Source: Actinomycetes bacterium
GTDB taxonomy: Bacteria; Actinomycetota; Acidimicrobiia; Acidimicrobiales; Bog-793
Direction: 5' to 3'
Length of the DNA stretch: 10,406 nt
Assembly (NCBI GenBank): GCA_021823365.1
Contig: JAKAOD010000065.1
Location: 1-10,406 of the forward strand
The notes beneath the pieces were generated by a model that was not told the origin of the DNA, ran no database searches, and saw only the letters and a program-made list of their open reading frames with translations. The first letter of the stretch is position 1, and each line of letters begins with the position of its first letter. The translations under genes were made by a program, and so were the position numbers. Positions 1 through 5,819 of the stretch are shown in pieces.

Positions 1-134
1 CCGTCGCCCCGGTCGTCGAGCCGCCCGTCGCGTCTCTGGTCGATCCCGTCGTGGGACCTCCCGTCGGGCCCGAGGACGGGGACTCGGCCCTCGACTGCCA
101 CCAGACGGCACCGCCCGACGGCGCGGGTCGCGCG
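1..134. other. Left edge, no gene assigned
   Basis: This stretch lies downstream of the aldolase stop codon. Open frames exist on both strands, but they are rich in Arg, Pro and Gly with no motif I recognise, as expected for chance frames in G+C-rich DNA. A minus-strand GTG near position 102 opens a frame that runs off the left edge; it has no convincing ribosome-binding site. The stretch could hold the start of another minus-strand gene continuing beyond the window, but this cannot be supported. I see no clear terminator hairpin followed by T residues. Confidence 0.3.
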
Positions 135-989
135 CTATTGGCGCCGCGGGCTTCGCGCCTGGTCGAGCACCCGAAGCACGTGCGCGACCGACCGGGCGAC
201 CGCCTCCCGGCCCGCGGCGAGGTACCGGCGCGGGTCGACGACCTCGGTCGCGGCGATCTGCTCTCGGCACGCCCCGGTGAAGGCCTTGTTCAGCTCGGTC
301 CCGACGTTGACCTTGACGATCCCTGAGCGCACTGCCGTCACGAGGTCCTCGTCGGCGACGCCTGAGGAGCCGTGCAGGACGAGCGGCACGGGCACGGATC
401 GCCGCAGCCGTCCGATCAGGTCGAAGTCGAGCTCCGCCTCCTTGCGCACCATCGCGTGCGAGCTCCCGATCGCGACGGCGAGCGCGTCGACGCCGGTCGC
501 CTCGACGAAGCGCGCCGCCTCGTCCGGATCGGTACGGGCAGTGGCGGAGTGCACGCCGTCCTTCCCTCCGACCTCGCCGAGCTCGGCCTCGACGGCGACC
601 CCGTGGCGCCGGGCGAGCGCGACGACCGCCGCCGTGGCCTCGACGTTGGCGTCGTAGTCGAGCGCGGAGCCGTCGAGCATGACCGAGCTCAAGCCGAGCG
701 CCATCGCCTCCTCGCACAGCTCGGGCGAGGTGGCGTGGTCGAGGTGCACGGCGACGGGCACGCGCGCGGTGCGGGCGAGGGCGAGGCACGCTTCCGCTAT
801 CGGTCGGAGCCGGCCGCCGTGGAAGCGGACGGTTCCCTCGCTCAGCTGGAGGACGACGCCCTCGCCTGCGTCCTCCGCCCCGGCGACGACGCCCTCGGCG
901 TGCTCGAGTCCGACGACGTTGAACGCCCCGAGCCCGCAACCCCCGTCGCGGGCTGTCCCGAGGAGCTCTCCGGTTCTCGCGAGACCCAT
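135..989 (-). CDS. Class II fructose/tagatose-bisphosphate-type aldolase
   Basis: Predicted Zn-dependent class II ketose-bisphosphate aldolase, which cleaves a ketose 1,6-bisphosphate (or a related ketose phosphate) into dihydroxyacetone phosphate and an aldehyde in the cytoplasm. With the ATG at 989 it has 284 residues, normal for the GatY/KbaY/Fba group. Visible motifs are AFNV at 22-25, HLDH at 82-85 (catalytic Asp84, Zn ligand His85), GEVGG at 128-132, a Zn-ligand His178 in GSSHA, HGSSG at 203-210 region with Zn-ligand His206, and KVNVGTE at about 226-232. The open frame extends seven codons upstream to a GTG at 1010, but an AGGAGG sits inside that extension nine bases before the ATG, so 989 is the better start. 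The usual GTxHG around the second Zn histidine reads GSSHA here, a variation in the phosphate-binding loop. It is transcribed divergently from the transporter cluster and probably shares its control region. The exact substrate (fructose-, tagatose-bisphosphate or another sugar) cannot be set from sequence. Confidence 0.9.
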   Translation of the reverse strand: MGLARTGELLGTARDGGCGLGAFNVVGLEHAEGVVAGAEDAGEGVVLQLSEGTVRFHGGRLRPIAEACLALARTARVPVAVHLDHATSPELCEEAMALGLSSVMLDGSALDYDANVEATAAVVALARRHGVAVEAELGEVGGKDGVHSATARTDPDEAARFVEATGVDALAVAIGSSHAMVRKEAELDFDLIGRLRRSVPVPLVLHGSSGVADEDLVTAVRSGIVKVNVGTELNKAFTGACREQIAATEVVDPRRYLAAGREAVARSVAHVLRVLDQARSPRRQ

Positions 990-1030
990 CGGGTCGGTCC
1001 TCCTCGTCACGGCCGCGTGTCATGGGTAGC

Positions 1031-1047
1031 GAGCGATTGACTCGCTC
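1031..1047. promoter_or_regulatory. Perfect palindromic candidate operator on the -35 box
   Basis: GAGCGA-TTGAC-TCGCTC is a perfect inverted repeat with six-base arms and a five-base centre, and the centre is the first five bases of the -35 hexamer. A dimeric regulator bound here would block the forward promoter directly and would sit just downstream of the possible aldolase start site. The left arm is part of GTAGCGAGCGA (1026-1036), which recurs with one mismatch as GTAGTGAGCGA at 1071-1081, 45 bases on, near the expected transcription start. The size and placement suit a GntR-, ROK- or LacI-type sugar regulator. No regulator gene is present in the window, so the family is a guess. Confidence 0.5.
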
Positions 1048-1065
1048 AACGATGGAGAGTATAAG
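1037..1065 (+). promoter_or_regulatory. Sigma-70-type promoter for the rightward cluster
   Basis: TTGACT at 1037-1042 and TATAAG at 1060-1065 are separated by exactly 17 bases, the optimal spacing for a housekeeping sigma factor. The expected transcription start is near 1071-1074. It lies about 120 bases upstream of the GH4 gene, giving a long leader, or would give a leaderless message at the GTG at 1074. It is the only strong promoter I see ahead of the rightward genes, which otherwise follow with short gaps or overlaps. Confidence 0.6.
1058..1063 (-). promoter_or_regulatory. Possible -10 element for the aldolase gene
   Basis: Read on the minus strand, this is TATACT, a good -10 hexamer about 70 bases upstream of the aldolase start codon. 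No convincing -35 lies 16-18 bases upstream of it. It overlaps the forward -10 base for base, so polymerase binding in the two directions would be mutually exclusive. The start codon could equally be served by a promoter I cannot recognise. Confidence 0.25.
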
Positions 1066-1073
1066 TGACTGTA

Positions 1074-1142
1074 GTGAGCGACTTTGCGCGCGAAGTGCTC
1101 AGCCAGCCGGACCTCTGGCGCCGGGCGGCAGCGCTCGCCCGA
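1074..1142 (+). pseudogene. Possible 5' remnant of a SIS-domain sugar isomerase gene
   Basis: From the GTG at 1074 the frame reads VSDFAREVLSQPDLWRRAAA, then LAR. The pattern of a short N-terminal helix followed by E-(I/V)-x-x-Q-P-x-x-W-R-R-A-x-x-L matches, from memory, the start of SIS-domain sugar-phosphate isomerases/deaminases (AgaS/GlmS-C-like) of actinobacteria, where the Q-P-x-x-W/L-x-R motif opens the protein. After about 23 codons the resemblance stops, and the GH4 ribosome-binding site begins 38 bases later, so the remaining ~300 codons are absent. The GTG lies about nine bases after the -10 element, where a leaderless actinobacterial gene would begin. I infer that a deletion brought the GH4 gene up to the promoter of a former isomerase gene. 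The match is short and may be chance. Confidence 0.35.
1075..1101 (+). other. Imperfect hairpin in the GH4 leader
   Basis: TGAGC (1075-1079) pairs with GCTCA (1097-1101) and ACTT (1081-1084) with AAGT (1093-1096), with a one-base bulge at 1080 and an eight-base G+C-rich loop. It would sit at the very 5' end of the transcript. It could protect the message or be a regulator half-site pair, or it could be incidental, because the same bases read as the isomerase-like coding remnant. Confidence 0.2.
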
Positions 1143-1191
1143 GGGGACGCGACGCTCAAAGAAAGTGAGGAACCCAAGCGAAGGAGCGAGG

Positions 1192-2559
1192 ATGCCTACA
1201 GTTGCCATGGTTGGGGCTGGGAGCCGCGTGTTCACCCGACGGCTCGTGAGCGATCTTTCGCGGCTGTTCGCCGACGACGTGTCGTTCCGTCTGATCGACA
1301 TCGACGGTACACGGCTCGCGGCCGCGCTCGCGATCGCGGAGCGGATACGAGCCGAGGCTGGTCTCAAGCCGAACCTCGCCGCGACCGACGATATGCACAA
1401 GGGTCTGGCCGGCGGCGCCGACTACGTGGTGACGGCGGTGTCGGTCGGCGGCAGGGAGGCGGTCAGCCGGGACATCGACATCCCGGCGCGCTACGGCCTG
1501 CGCCAGACCTTTGGCGACACCCTGGGCATAGGCGGGGTCATGCGTGCACTGCGCACGATCCCGGTCGTGCTCAACTTGTGCCGGGCAGTCCAGGACGAGG
1601 CGCCGAACGCGCGGGTGCTCAACTACACCAACCCCATGTCCATGGTCGTGATGGCCGTCACCCGTGCCCTTGGCATGCCGGTGACCGGCCTGTGCCACAG
1701 CATCCCGGTCACGGCCGCGACGCTAGCGGGCTACCTCGACGTCGCCGAGGAGGAACTCGCGTGGCTGGCGGCTGGCATCAACCACCAAGCCTGGTTCCTA
1801 GAGCTCCGCCAGCGAGGGCAGGACCTGTACCCCCGCCTTCGCGAGCGGTGGCCGGAGCTCCGTCCCCTCGATCCGGTGCGGTTCGAGATCATGCGAAAGT
1901 TCGGGTACTTCCCCTCAGAGTCAAGCCCCCACTCAGCGGAGTACGTCGCGTTCTTCATGCGCTCCGACCGCTTGGTCGCCGACCTTCGGATCCCCGTGGC
2001 GCGGATCCTCGACCCCGAGTTCGTCGATGCCATGCCCTCGGTAGTAGAGCTCCGCGAGGCGATGGAGCGCGGGGAGACCATGTCCCTTCCCGAGCTGAGC
2101 CACGAGTCGGCACCGAGGCTCATCCACTCGATCGAGACGGGGACTCCCCGCGTCATTTACGTCAACGTACCGAACACTGGCCTCATCCCCAACCTCCCGG
2201 GGTCCGCGGTGGTAGAGGTGCCTGCCGTGGTCACCAGGGACGCGTTGTTGCCCGGTCACGTTGGCCCGATCCCGGCGAGCCTTGCCGGTCTCAACAGCCA
2301 GGGGATCGCCGTGCAGCAGCTGACGGTGGAAGGCCTGCTGGAGCGGCGAAGGGAGGCAATCCATGCGGCGTGCATGCTCGACCCCAACCTCTCGGCCACG
2401 CTCGACGTGGACGACATCGTGCACTTGACCGACGAGCTCATCGATGCGCACGGCCCGCTGATCCCGCCGCTCGAGCGGACTTGGAGCAAGGCCCTCCCAT
2501 TGGCAGGGCTGGAGCCACCGACAGTAGCGGCGACACTTACAACGGAGGCATCACATTGA
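1192..2559 (+). CDS. melA: GH4 family glycosidase, alpha-galactosidase type
   Basis: Predicted cytoplasmic glycoside hydrolase of family 4, which cleaves by oxidation at C3 and elimination using NAD+ and a divalent metal (Mn2+), not by the classical two-carboxylate mechanism. With the ATG at 1192 it has 455 residues, standard for the family. AAGGAG lies five bases before this ATG, whereas 36 extra in-frame upstream codons have no family character. Motifs: VGAGS at 7-11 with DID at 36-38 for NAD binding, NYTNPMS at 144-150, CHS at 168-170 and AGINH at 194-198. Cys168 and His198 are the expected metal ligands. The ES-S-HSAEY stretch near 232-241 is also typical of MelA/LplD proteins. CHS at the metal cysteine, together with the lack of phospho-sugar-type CN/CD motifs, favours alpha-galactosidase on unphosphorylated sugar. 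Alpha-galacturonidase or another alpha-glycosidase activity is possible. It is the first complete gene of the rightward cluster, so glycoside cleavage and import are probably co-regulated. Confidence 0.88.
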   Translation: MPTVAMVGAGSRVFTRRLVSDLSRLFADDVSFRLIDIDGTRLAAALAIAERIRAEAGLKPNLAATDDMHKGLAGGADYVVTAVSVGGREAVSRDIDIPARYGLRQTFGDTLGIGGVMRALRTIPVVLNLCRAVQDEAPNARVLNYTNPMSMVVMAVTRALGMPVTGLCHSIPVTAATLAGYLDVAEEELAWLAAGINHQAWFLELRQRGQDLYPRLRERWPELRPLDPVRFEIMRKFGYFPSESSPHSAEYVAFFMRSDRLVADLRIPVARILDPEFVDAMPSVVELREAMERGETMSLPELSHESAPRLIHSIETGTPRVIYVNVPNTGLIPNLPGSAVVEVPAVVTRDALLPGHVGPIPASLAGLNSQGIAVQQLTVEGLLERRREAIHAACMLDPNLSATLDVDDIVHLTDELIDAHGPLIPPLERTWSKALPLAGLEPPTVAATLTTEASH

Positions 2560-2649
2560 ATGTGGGAAAGGAGAGATCTATTGACAACGACAGTGACAAG
2601 GTGGCCGAACCTTGCACAAGACAACCCGGATCAGAATAGGAGGACATGA
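2560..2649 (+). CDS. Candidate 29-residue ORF between GH4 and binding-protein genes
   Basis: An ATG begins on the base right after the GH4 stop codon, with GGAGG about eleven bases upstream, and the frame ends in a TGA that overlaps the ATG at 2646 as ATGA. The peptide starts MWERRDLLTTTVTRWPNLAQ. It contains a second possible start, TTG at 2581, preceded seven bases earlier by AAGGAG. It resembles no family I know. Both ends have the geometry of translational coupling, so it may carry ribosomes from the GH4 gene to the binding-protein gene without its product mattering. Equally it may be chance, since 90 bases can stay open easily. Confidence 0.3.
   Translation: MWERRDLLTTTVTRWPNLAQDNPDQNRRT
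2638..2643 (+). promoter_or_regulatory. Ribosome-binding site setting the binding-protein start
   Basis: AGGAGG is a perfect Shine-Dalgarno core. It lies only two bases before the first in-frame ATG (2646) but eight bases before the second ATG (2652). The spacing favours 2652; the first ATG could be used only by coupling from the preceding tiny ORF. Confidence 0.65.
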
Positions 2650-2651
2650 GC

Positions 2652-4349
2652 ATGAGGGGGAACCTGAAGAGGCTGACAAGGTCGTACCTCAGCCCGATCG
2701 CGGCTGTTCTCGCCTGCACGACGTTCGCAGTCATGGGGCTAGCGCCGCCGGCCCAGGCGCCGCCGGCCCAGGCGTCCTCGCCAGCGGCGCCGCCTCTCAC
2801 CGTAGGGATATCTGCTGCCGGGCCTTTCACCCGAAACTTCAACCCCTTTGTCTCGGGTTCGTTCGCGAACGACTTCGACGTGATGTATGAGCCGCTTCTC
2901 TACTTCGACTACGCCAACCCTGAGCACACGAAGATCGTCCCGTGGCTAGCGTCCTCGTACCAGTGGAAGCCCGGCAACCGGACGGTGGTCGTCGATCTCC
3001 GCCGGAACTTGACGTGGTCCTCGGGGAAGCCGCTGACGAGCGTAGACGTCGTCTTCACTTACGAGCTCTTGAAGAAGTACCCGGTGCTCGACCTGAACGG
3101 CGACTGGTCGGTCCTCCAGTCCGTCCAGGCAGTCGGCCCCTACGGCGTGAGCTTCACCTTCAAGCACGTCGACGTGCCGTACCTGTACTTCGTCGCCGGC
3201 GAGACCCCCATCGTTCCCGAGTACATCTGGTCGACGGTCGCGAAGCCGGCCACCTGGATCAACCCCGATCCTGTTGGCTCGGGGCCCTACGAGTTGGCGT
3301 CGTTCAACCCGGAGCTGGTCACGTTTGCGCGAAACCCGAGCTACTGGGGGCCGAAGCCGGCTGCGCCGACGCTGTGGTTCCCGACGTTCACCTCGAACAC
3401 CCCCGCAGACCTCGCGATGACCAAGGGCCAGATCGACTGGGCTGGCTACTACTTCCCCAACGCGAAGCGCGACTTCGTGGCGCGCAACCCTGGGCACTTC
3501 TTCTACCCGCTCATGGCTTCGAACAACTTCATGGCCTTGTACCCGAATGACGCGGTTGCGCCGACGAGCTCGGTCACATTCCGGCAGGCGCTCTACTACG
3601 CGATCAACCGCGCCGAGGTCGGTCGCATCGGGGAGTCGGGCGAACCCCCCGCCAGCCCAACCTCCATCTTGACGCCGGCACCTGAGTACATCGTGGGCGA
3701 GGCGAGGTCCCTCACCTACCCCTACGATCCGACGAAGGCGATCTCCCTGCTGAAAAGCCTGGGCTACAAGGTGGTGAACGGCCGGGTGATGACTCCGTCC
3801 GGCGCACCGCTCACGCTGAGCATCACGGTTCCTTCTTCCTTCACGGACTGGGTGGCCGACGCGCAAGTTATCAAGAGCGACCTGGGCAAGGTCGGCATCG
3901 GTGTCACGTTGGATCTTCTGTCGCCGTCGGCCGTGTTCAGTGACCAGGCGCTGGGTAAGTTCCAGCTGACGCTAAACGGCGGCACGTACGGACCGACACC
4001 GTGGTACCAGTTCTACTACGACTACAGCAGCGCGACGAGCGCGCCGCTCGGGAAGCCTGCGTCCTACAACTACGAGCGGTTCAACAATCCGCTGATGAAC
4101 TCGCTGATCGCGAAGTACGCCACGACGACCGACCCGGCAGCACAAACGCGCCTCATTCAAGAGATGGGTCTCTTGAGCGCCAAGCTCCTGCCCATACTGC
4201 CGCTCTGCCAGATGTTCAATGCAGCGCTCTTGACGACGCTGCACTACACGGGGTGGCCCACTCCGGGGAACCCCTATGCACAGGCAAGCCCCTACTTCTA
4301 CCCGGACAACCTGATGGTCCTGTTGCACATACGTCCGACCGGACCCTGA
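2652..4349 (+). CDS. Extracellular solute-binding protein, family 5 (Dpp/Opp type)
   Basis: Predicted secreted substrate-binding component of the ABC importer encoded downstream; it captures the ligand outside the membrane and delivers it to the permeases. From the ATG at 2652 it has 565 residues, normal for family 5. The first ~41 residues form a Sec signal: Arg/Lys at 2-10, a hydrophobic stretch about 12-30, then Ala-Pro-rich sequence with possible AQA cleavage sites at 36 and 41. Cys22 lies inside the hydrophobic stretch with a poor lipobox (VLAC), so lipoprotein anchoring is doubtful. Family landmarks are YEPLLYFD near 79-86, the W-x-x-G-K-x-L-T-S-x-D-V segment near 122-133 and PVGSGPY near 212-218. 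The family binds peptides, nickel or, in a well-known subgroup, cello- and other oligosaccharides. The glycosidase neighbours point to the sugar subgroup. It is followed by a strong hairpin. An in-frame ATG two codons upstream (2646) is the alternative start. Confidence 0.92.
   Translation: MRGNLKRLTRSYLSPIAAVLACTTFAVMGLAPPAQAPPAQASSPAAPPLTVGISAAGPFTRNFNPFVSGSFANDFDVMYEPLLYFDYANPEHTKIVPWLASSYQWKPGNRTVVVDLRRNLTWSSGKPLTSVDVVFTYELLKKYPVLDLNGDWSVLQSVQAVGPYGVSFTFKHVDVPYLYFVAGETPIVPEYIWSTVAKPATWINPDPVGSGPYELASFNPELVTFARNPSYWGPKPAAPTLWFPTFTSNTPADLAMTKGQIDWAGYYFPNAKRDFVARNPGHFFYPLMASNNFMALYPNDAVAPTSSVTFRQALYYAINRAEVGRIGESGEPPASPTSILTPAPEYIVGEARSLTYPYDPTKAISLLKSLGYKVVNGRVMTPSGAPLTLSITVPSSFTDWVADAQVIKSDLGKVGIGVTLDLLSPSAVFSDQALGKFQLTLNGGTYGPTPWYQFYYDYSSATSAPLGKPASYNYERFNNPLMNSLIAKYATTTDPAAQTRLIQEMGLLSAKLLPILPLCQMFNAALLTTLHYTGWPTPGNPYAQASPYFYPDNLMVLLHIRPTGP
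2742..2771 (+). repeat. 15-bp perfect tandem duplication in the signal peptide
   Basis: The 15-base unit GCGCCGCCGGCCCAG occurs twice in direct succession and is followed by GCG. It encodes A-P-P-A-Q twice, so the mature N-terminus has two equivalent AQA signal-peptidase sites five residues apart. It looks like a recent slippage duplication; copy number may vary among relatives. Confidence 0.85.
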
Positions 4350-4372
4350 TGATCTCCGAGCTTCCGGTGATC

Positions 4373-4411
4373 GCGGGCAGGCACCTCGCAATGTCGCGGG
4401 TGCCTGCCCGC
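4373..4411 (+). terminator. Strong intercistronic hairpin after the binding-protein gene
   Basis: GCGGGCAGGCACC (4373-4385) and GGTGCCTGCCCGC (4399-4411) are perfect 13-base complements around a 13-base loop, whose CGC/GCG ends (4387-4389, 4396-4398) can pair further. It starts 23 bases after the binding-protein stop. There is no T run after it, so it is not a classical intrinsic terminator. It may be a T-less actinobacterial terminator, an attenuator, or a 3' stabiliser. Any of these would give more binding protein than permease, which importers of this type need. With no clear promoter after it, the downstream genes probably depend on read-through. Confidence 0.7.
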
Positions 4412-4520
4412 TACGGCGAGAGGGCCGCGCGCTCCCGCAGGGGACTGCCGCAAGTGAGGTGACCTCGCTGTGCGACCGAGTGCCTCGGCACCGTCCGGAC
4501 GTGGTGGGGAAGGGAGCAAA

Positions 4521-5756
4521 GTGGAAAAAGCAGGGAAGGTGGGAGTCGAGCTGGACTGGCCGCTCGGGCGGCTCCCGGCGTACCTGATCGTGGATGACGG
4601 GGCGCCGGTGTACAACCTCGACCGCTTCGAGTTCCCAGGAGAGCCACATCTGGAGCGGATCCCGAACGCATTTGTGGCTGCGTTCGTCGAAGCGGTCGTG
4701 CGGCGCGGCGTGCGAGGCAAGTTCACCGTGCTCCCGTACCCTATGGGGCTCGGGCGGATCGACCAGGGGCTGCCGGGCGTTGCCCCCAGGGAGCTCGACG
4801 AGTTCATGACCATGGTCGGGCGTGACATCGCGCCTTCGTTCGACATCACACCCGAGATCCTGACCCACCTGCACGCGATGGACATCGATCACGGGTGGGC
4901 ACCGCTCCCCTACGACGAGCGCCGCATGATCCCCCACCACTCGGAGGAGTCGCTGGCCGCGTACTTCGAGGCGGCGCTTGGCATCCTGGCAAACGTAGGG
5001 CTCCAGGCGCGGGGGCTGACCTCGCCCGGTGACTTCGGCGTCGAGGCCGAGGAGATGTACGCGCGTGCCGTGGCGAGCGCGCTGGGGTCACGCGACGGTC
5101 GAACCGTGCCGTTCTACTTCTTGCATGTCGACCGGTTCTCGCCAGTGCTGGTGCCAAGGGTGTGGGCGTTCGAGACGGGGAGCACCGGCAACGGTGCGGA
5201 CCGGGTCAGCGTGCAGGTCCCAAGCGGCGGCGGTGACGCTTTCTGGCCGACGAAGTATGCACAGCCAGCGACGACCGACCGCCTGATCGACCCCTCCTGT
5301 GAGACCGGCCGCCTCGTGTCGCTCGTCATGAACCGGAGCCCCCTCGGCTTTCATACCCACTGGCAGTCGCTGTTCAGCAACGGGAGCCGCGAGGGGCTGC
5401 GCGAGCTAGAGGTGCTCCTCGACCGCTTGGACGCTGGTTTCGCGGAACGCATCGCCTGGACGCGCTGCTCGGACTTGGCGGCCAGCGCGGCTGCCCGGGC
5501 GAGCGCCGTGCTCTCGACGCGAGTGGAGGGTTCGACCGTCGTCATCGACATCGACAGCCCGTACGCTGCGCCAGATTTCACCGTGCGTGTCACCCTGCCC
5601 GTGCACGGGCGCGCCGTGCGGGTGGACGGGCGCGGCGTCCTGCGCGCCGCCTCGCCGTCGAAGGAGCGGTACTGGGCCGAAGGTGGCGCGACGGTCGTCG
5701 CGTGGGACCTCAGACCTGGCCACCACCGTGTCGAGATGGAGCTCGGCCAGCGATGA
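4521..5756 (+). CDS. Polysaccharide-deacetylase-like (NodB-like) protein, specificity unknown
   Basis: A 411-residue protein from the GTG at 4521, chosen because AAGGGAG ends four bases upstream; a GTG at 4470 would add 17 residues of low-complexity Ser/Gly/Pro. I do not recognise a named family with certainty. The N-terminal ~300 residues look like a (beta/alpha) barrel with features of carbohydrate esterase/NodB enzymes: YLIVDDG with the acidic pair Asp25-Asp26, KFTVLPYP at 67-74, THLHAMDIDH at 115-124, HH at 139-140, a GLTSPGDFG loop near 165-173, and GFHTHWQSLFSNG at 276-288 with His278 and His280. Residues ~310-411 are rich in beta-strand-forming sequence and may be a small sandwich domain. 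There is no signal peptide, so it should act in the cytoplasm. Its place between the binding protein and permeases suggests that it processes the imported compound, for example by removing acyl groups. A hydrolase or isomerase of the same fold is the alternative. Confidence 0.6.
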   Translation: MEKAGKVGVELDWPLGRLPAYLIVDDGAPVYNLDRFEFPGEPHLERIPNAFVAAFVEAVVRRGVRGKFTVLPYPMGLGRIDQGLPGVAPRELDEFMTMVGRDIAPSFDITPEILTHLHAMDIDHGWAPLPYDERRMIPHHSEESLAAYFEAALGILANVGLQARGLTSPGDFGVEAEEMYARAVASALGSRDGRTVPFYFLHVDRFSPVLVPRVWAFETGSTGNGADRVSVQVPSGGGDAFWPTKYAQPATTDRLIDPSCETGRLVSLVMNRSPLGFHTHWQSLFSNGSREGLRELEVLLDRLDAGFAERIAWTRCSDLAASAAARASAVLSTRVEGSTVVIDIDSPYAAPDFTVRVTLPVHGRAVRVDGRGVLRAASPSKERYWAEGGATVVAWDLRPGHHRVEMELGQR

Positions 5757-5806
5757 CGAGGCTCGTGATCGGGACGGCCGGAGGCCCCGGTCCGCTGGCC
5801 CGCTAG
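5753..5806 (+). pseudogene. 17-codon ORF, possible start of a lost MBL-fold hydrolase gene
   Basis: The ATG overlaps the preceding stop codon as ATGA, the arrangement used for coupled genes in this cluster. The frame reads MTRLVIGTAGGPGPLAR and then stops at TAG. L-G-T-A-G-G-P-x-P is, from memory, the opening strand and loop of many RNase Z-like MBL-fold hydrolases (here L-V-I-G-T-A-G-G-P). Nearly all codons end in G or C, as in the real neighbours. It is either a genuine mini-ORF used only for coupling or the truncated head of a decayed gene whose body was in the following 300 bases. Too short to be sure. Confidence 0.3.
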
Positions 5807-5808
5807 CG

Positions 5809-5816
5809 CGGAGGAG
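5809..5816 (+). promoter_or_regulatory. Ribosome-binding site for the small gene that follows
   Basis: CGGAGGAG is a near-ideal Shine-Dalgarno sequence. It directly abuts the TTG at 5817; the GTG at 5820 and the TTG at 5823 are at more suitable distances (five and eight bases from the GGAGG). It is the main evidence that the next frame is translated. Confidence 0.5.
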
Positions 5817-5819
5817 TTG

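Noticed and set aside
372..1040. Long plus-strand frame (222 residues) opposite the aldolase gene
   Set aside because: Rich in Arg, Ala and Gly with no motif, and it lies antisense to a gene with every class II aldolase motif; a normal G+C-rich shadow frame.
2581..2586. TTGACA as the -35 of an internal promoter before the binding-protein gene
   Set aside because: No acceptable -10 lies 15-19 bases downstream; the bases read GTGGCC and similar. The TTG fits better as a possible start codon.
2702..2720. Lipobox around Cys22 of the binding protein
   Set aside because: VLAC has Leu instead of a small residue before the last position, and a long hydrophobic stretch continues after the Cys; the AQA signal-peptidase I sites explain the sequence better.
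2946..3866. 306-residue minus-strand frame opposite the binding-protein gene
   Set aside because: The composition is Arg/Val/Gly/His-rich without domains, and the opposite strand is clearly a family-5 binding protein.
3972..4940. 322-residue minus-strand frame spanning the intercistronic hairpin
   Set aside because: It crosses the end of one real gene and the start of another on the other strand and has no family character.
5765..5806. G+C-rich inverted sequences such as GGCC...GGCC after the deacetylase-like gene
   Set aside because: The pairing arms are only four bases long and are expected by chance at this composition.
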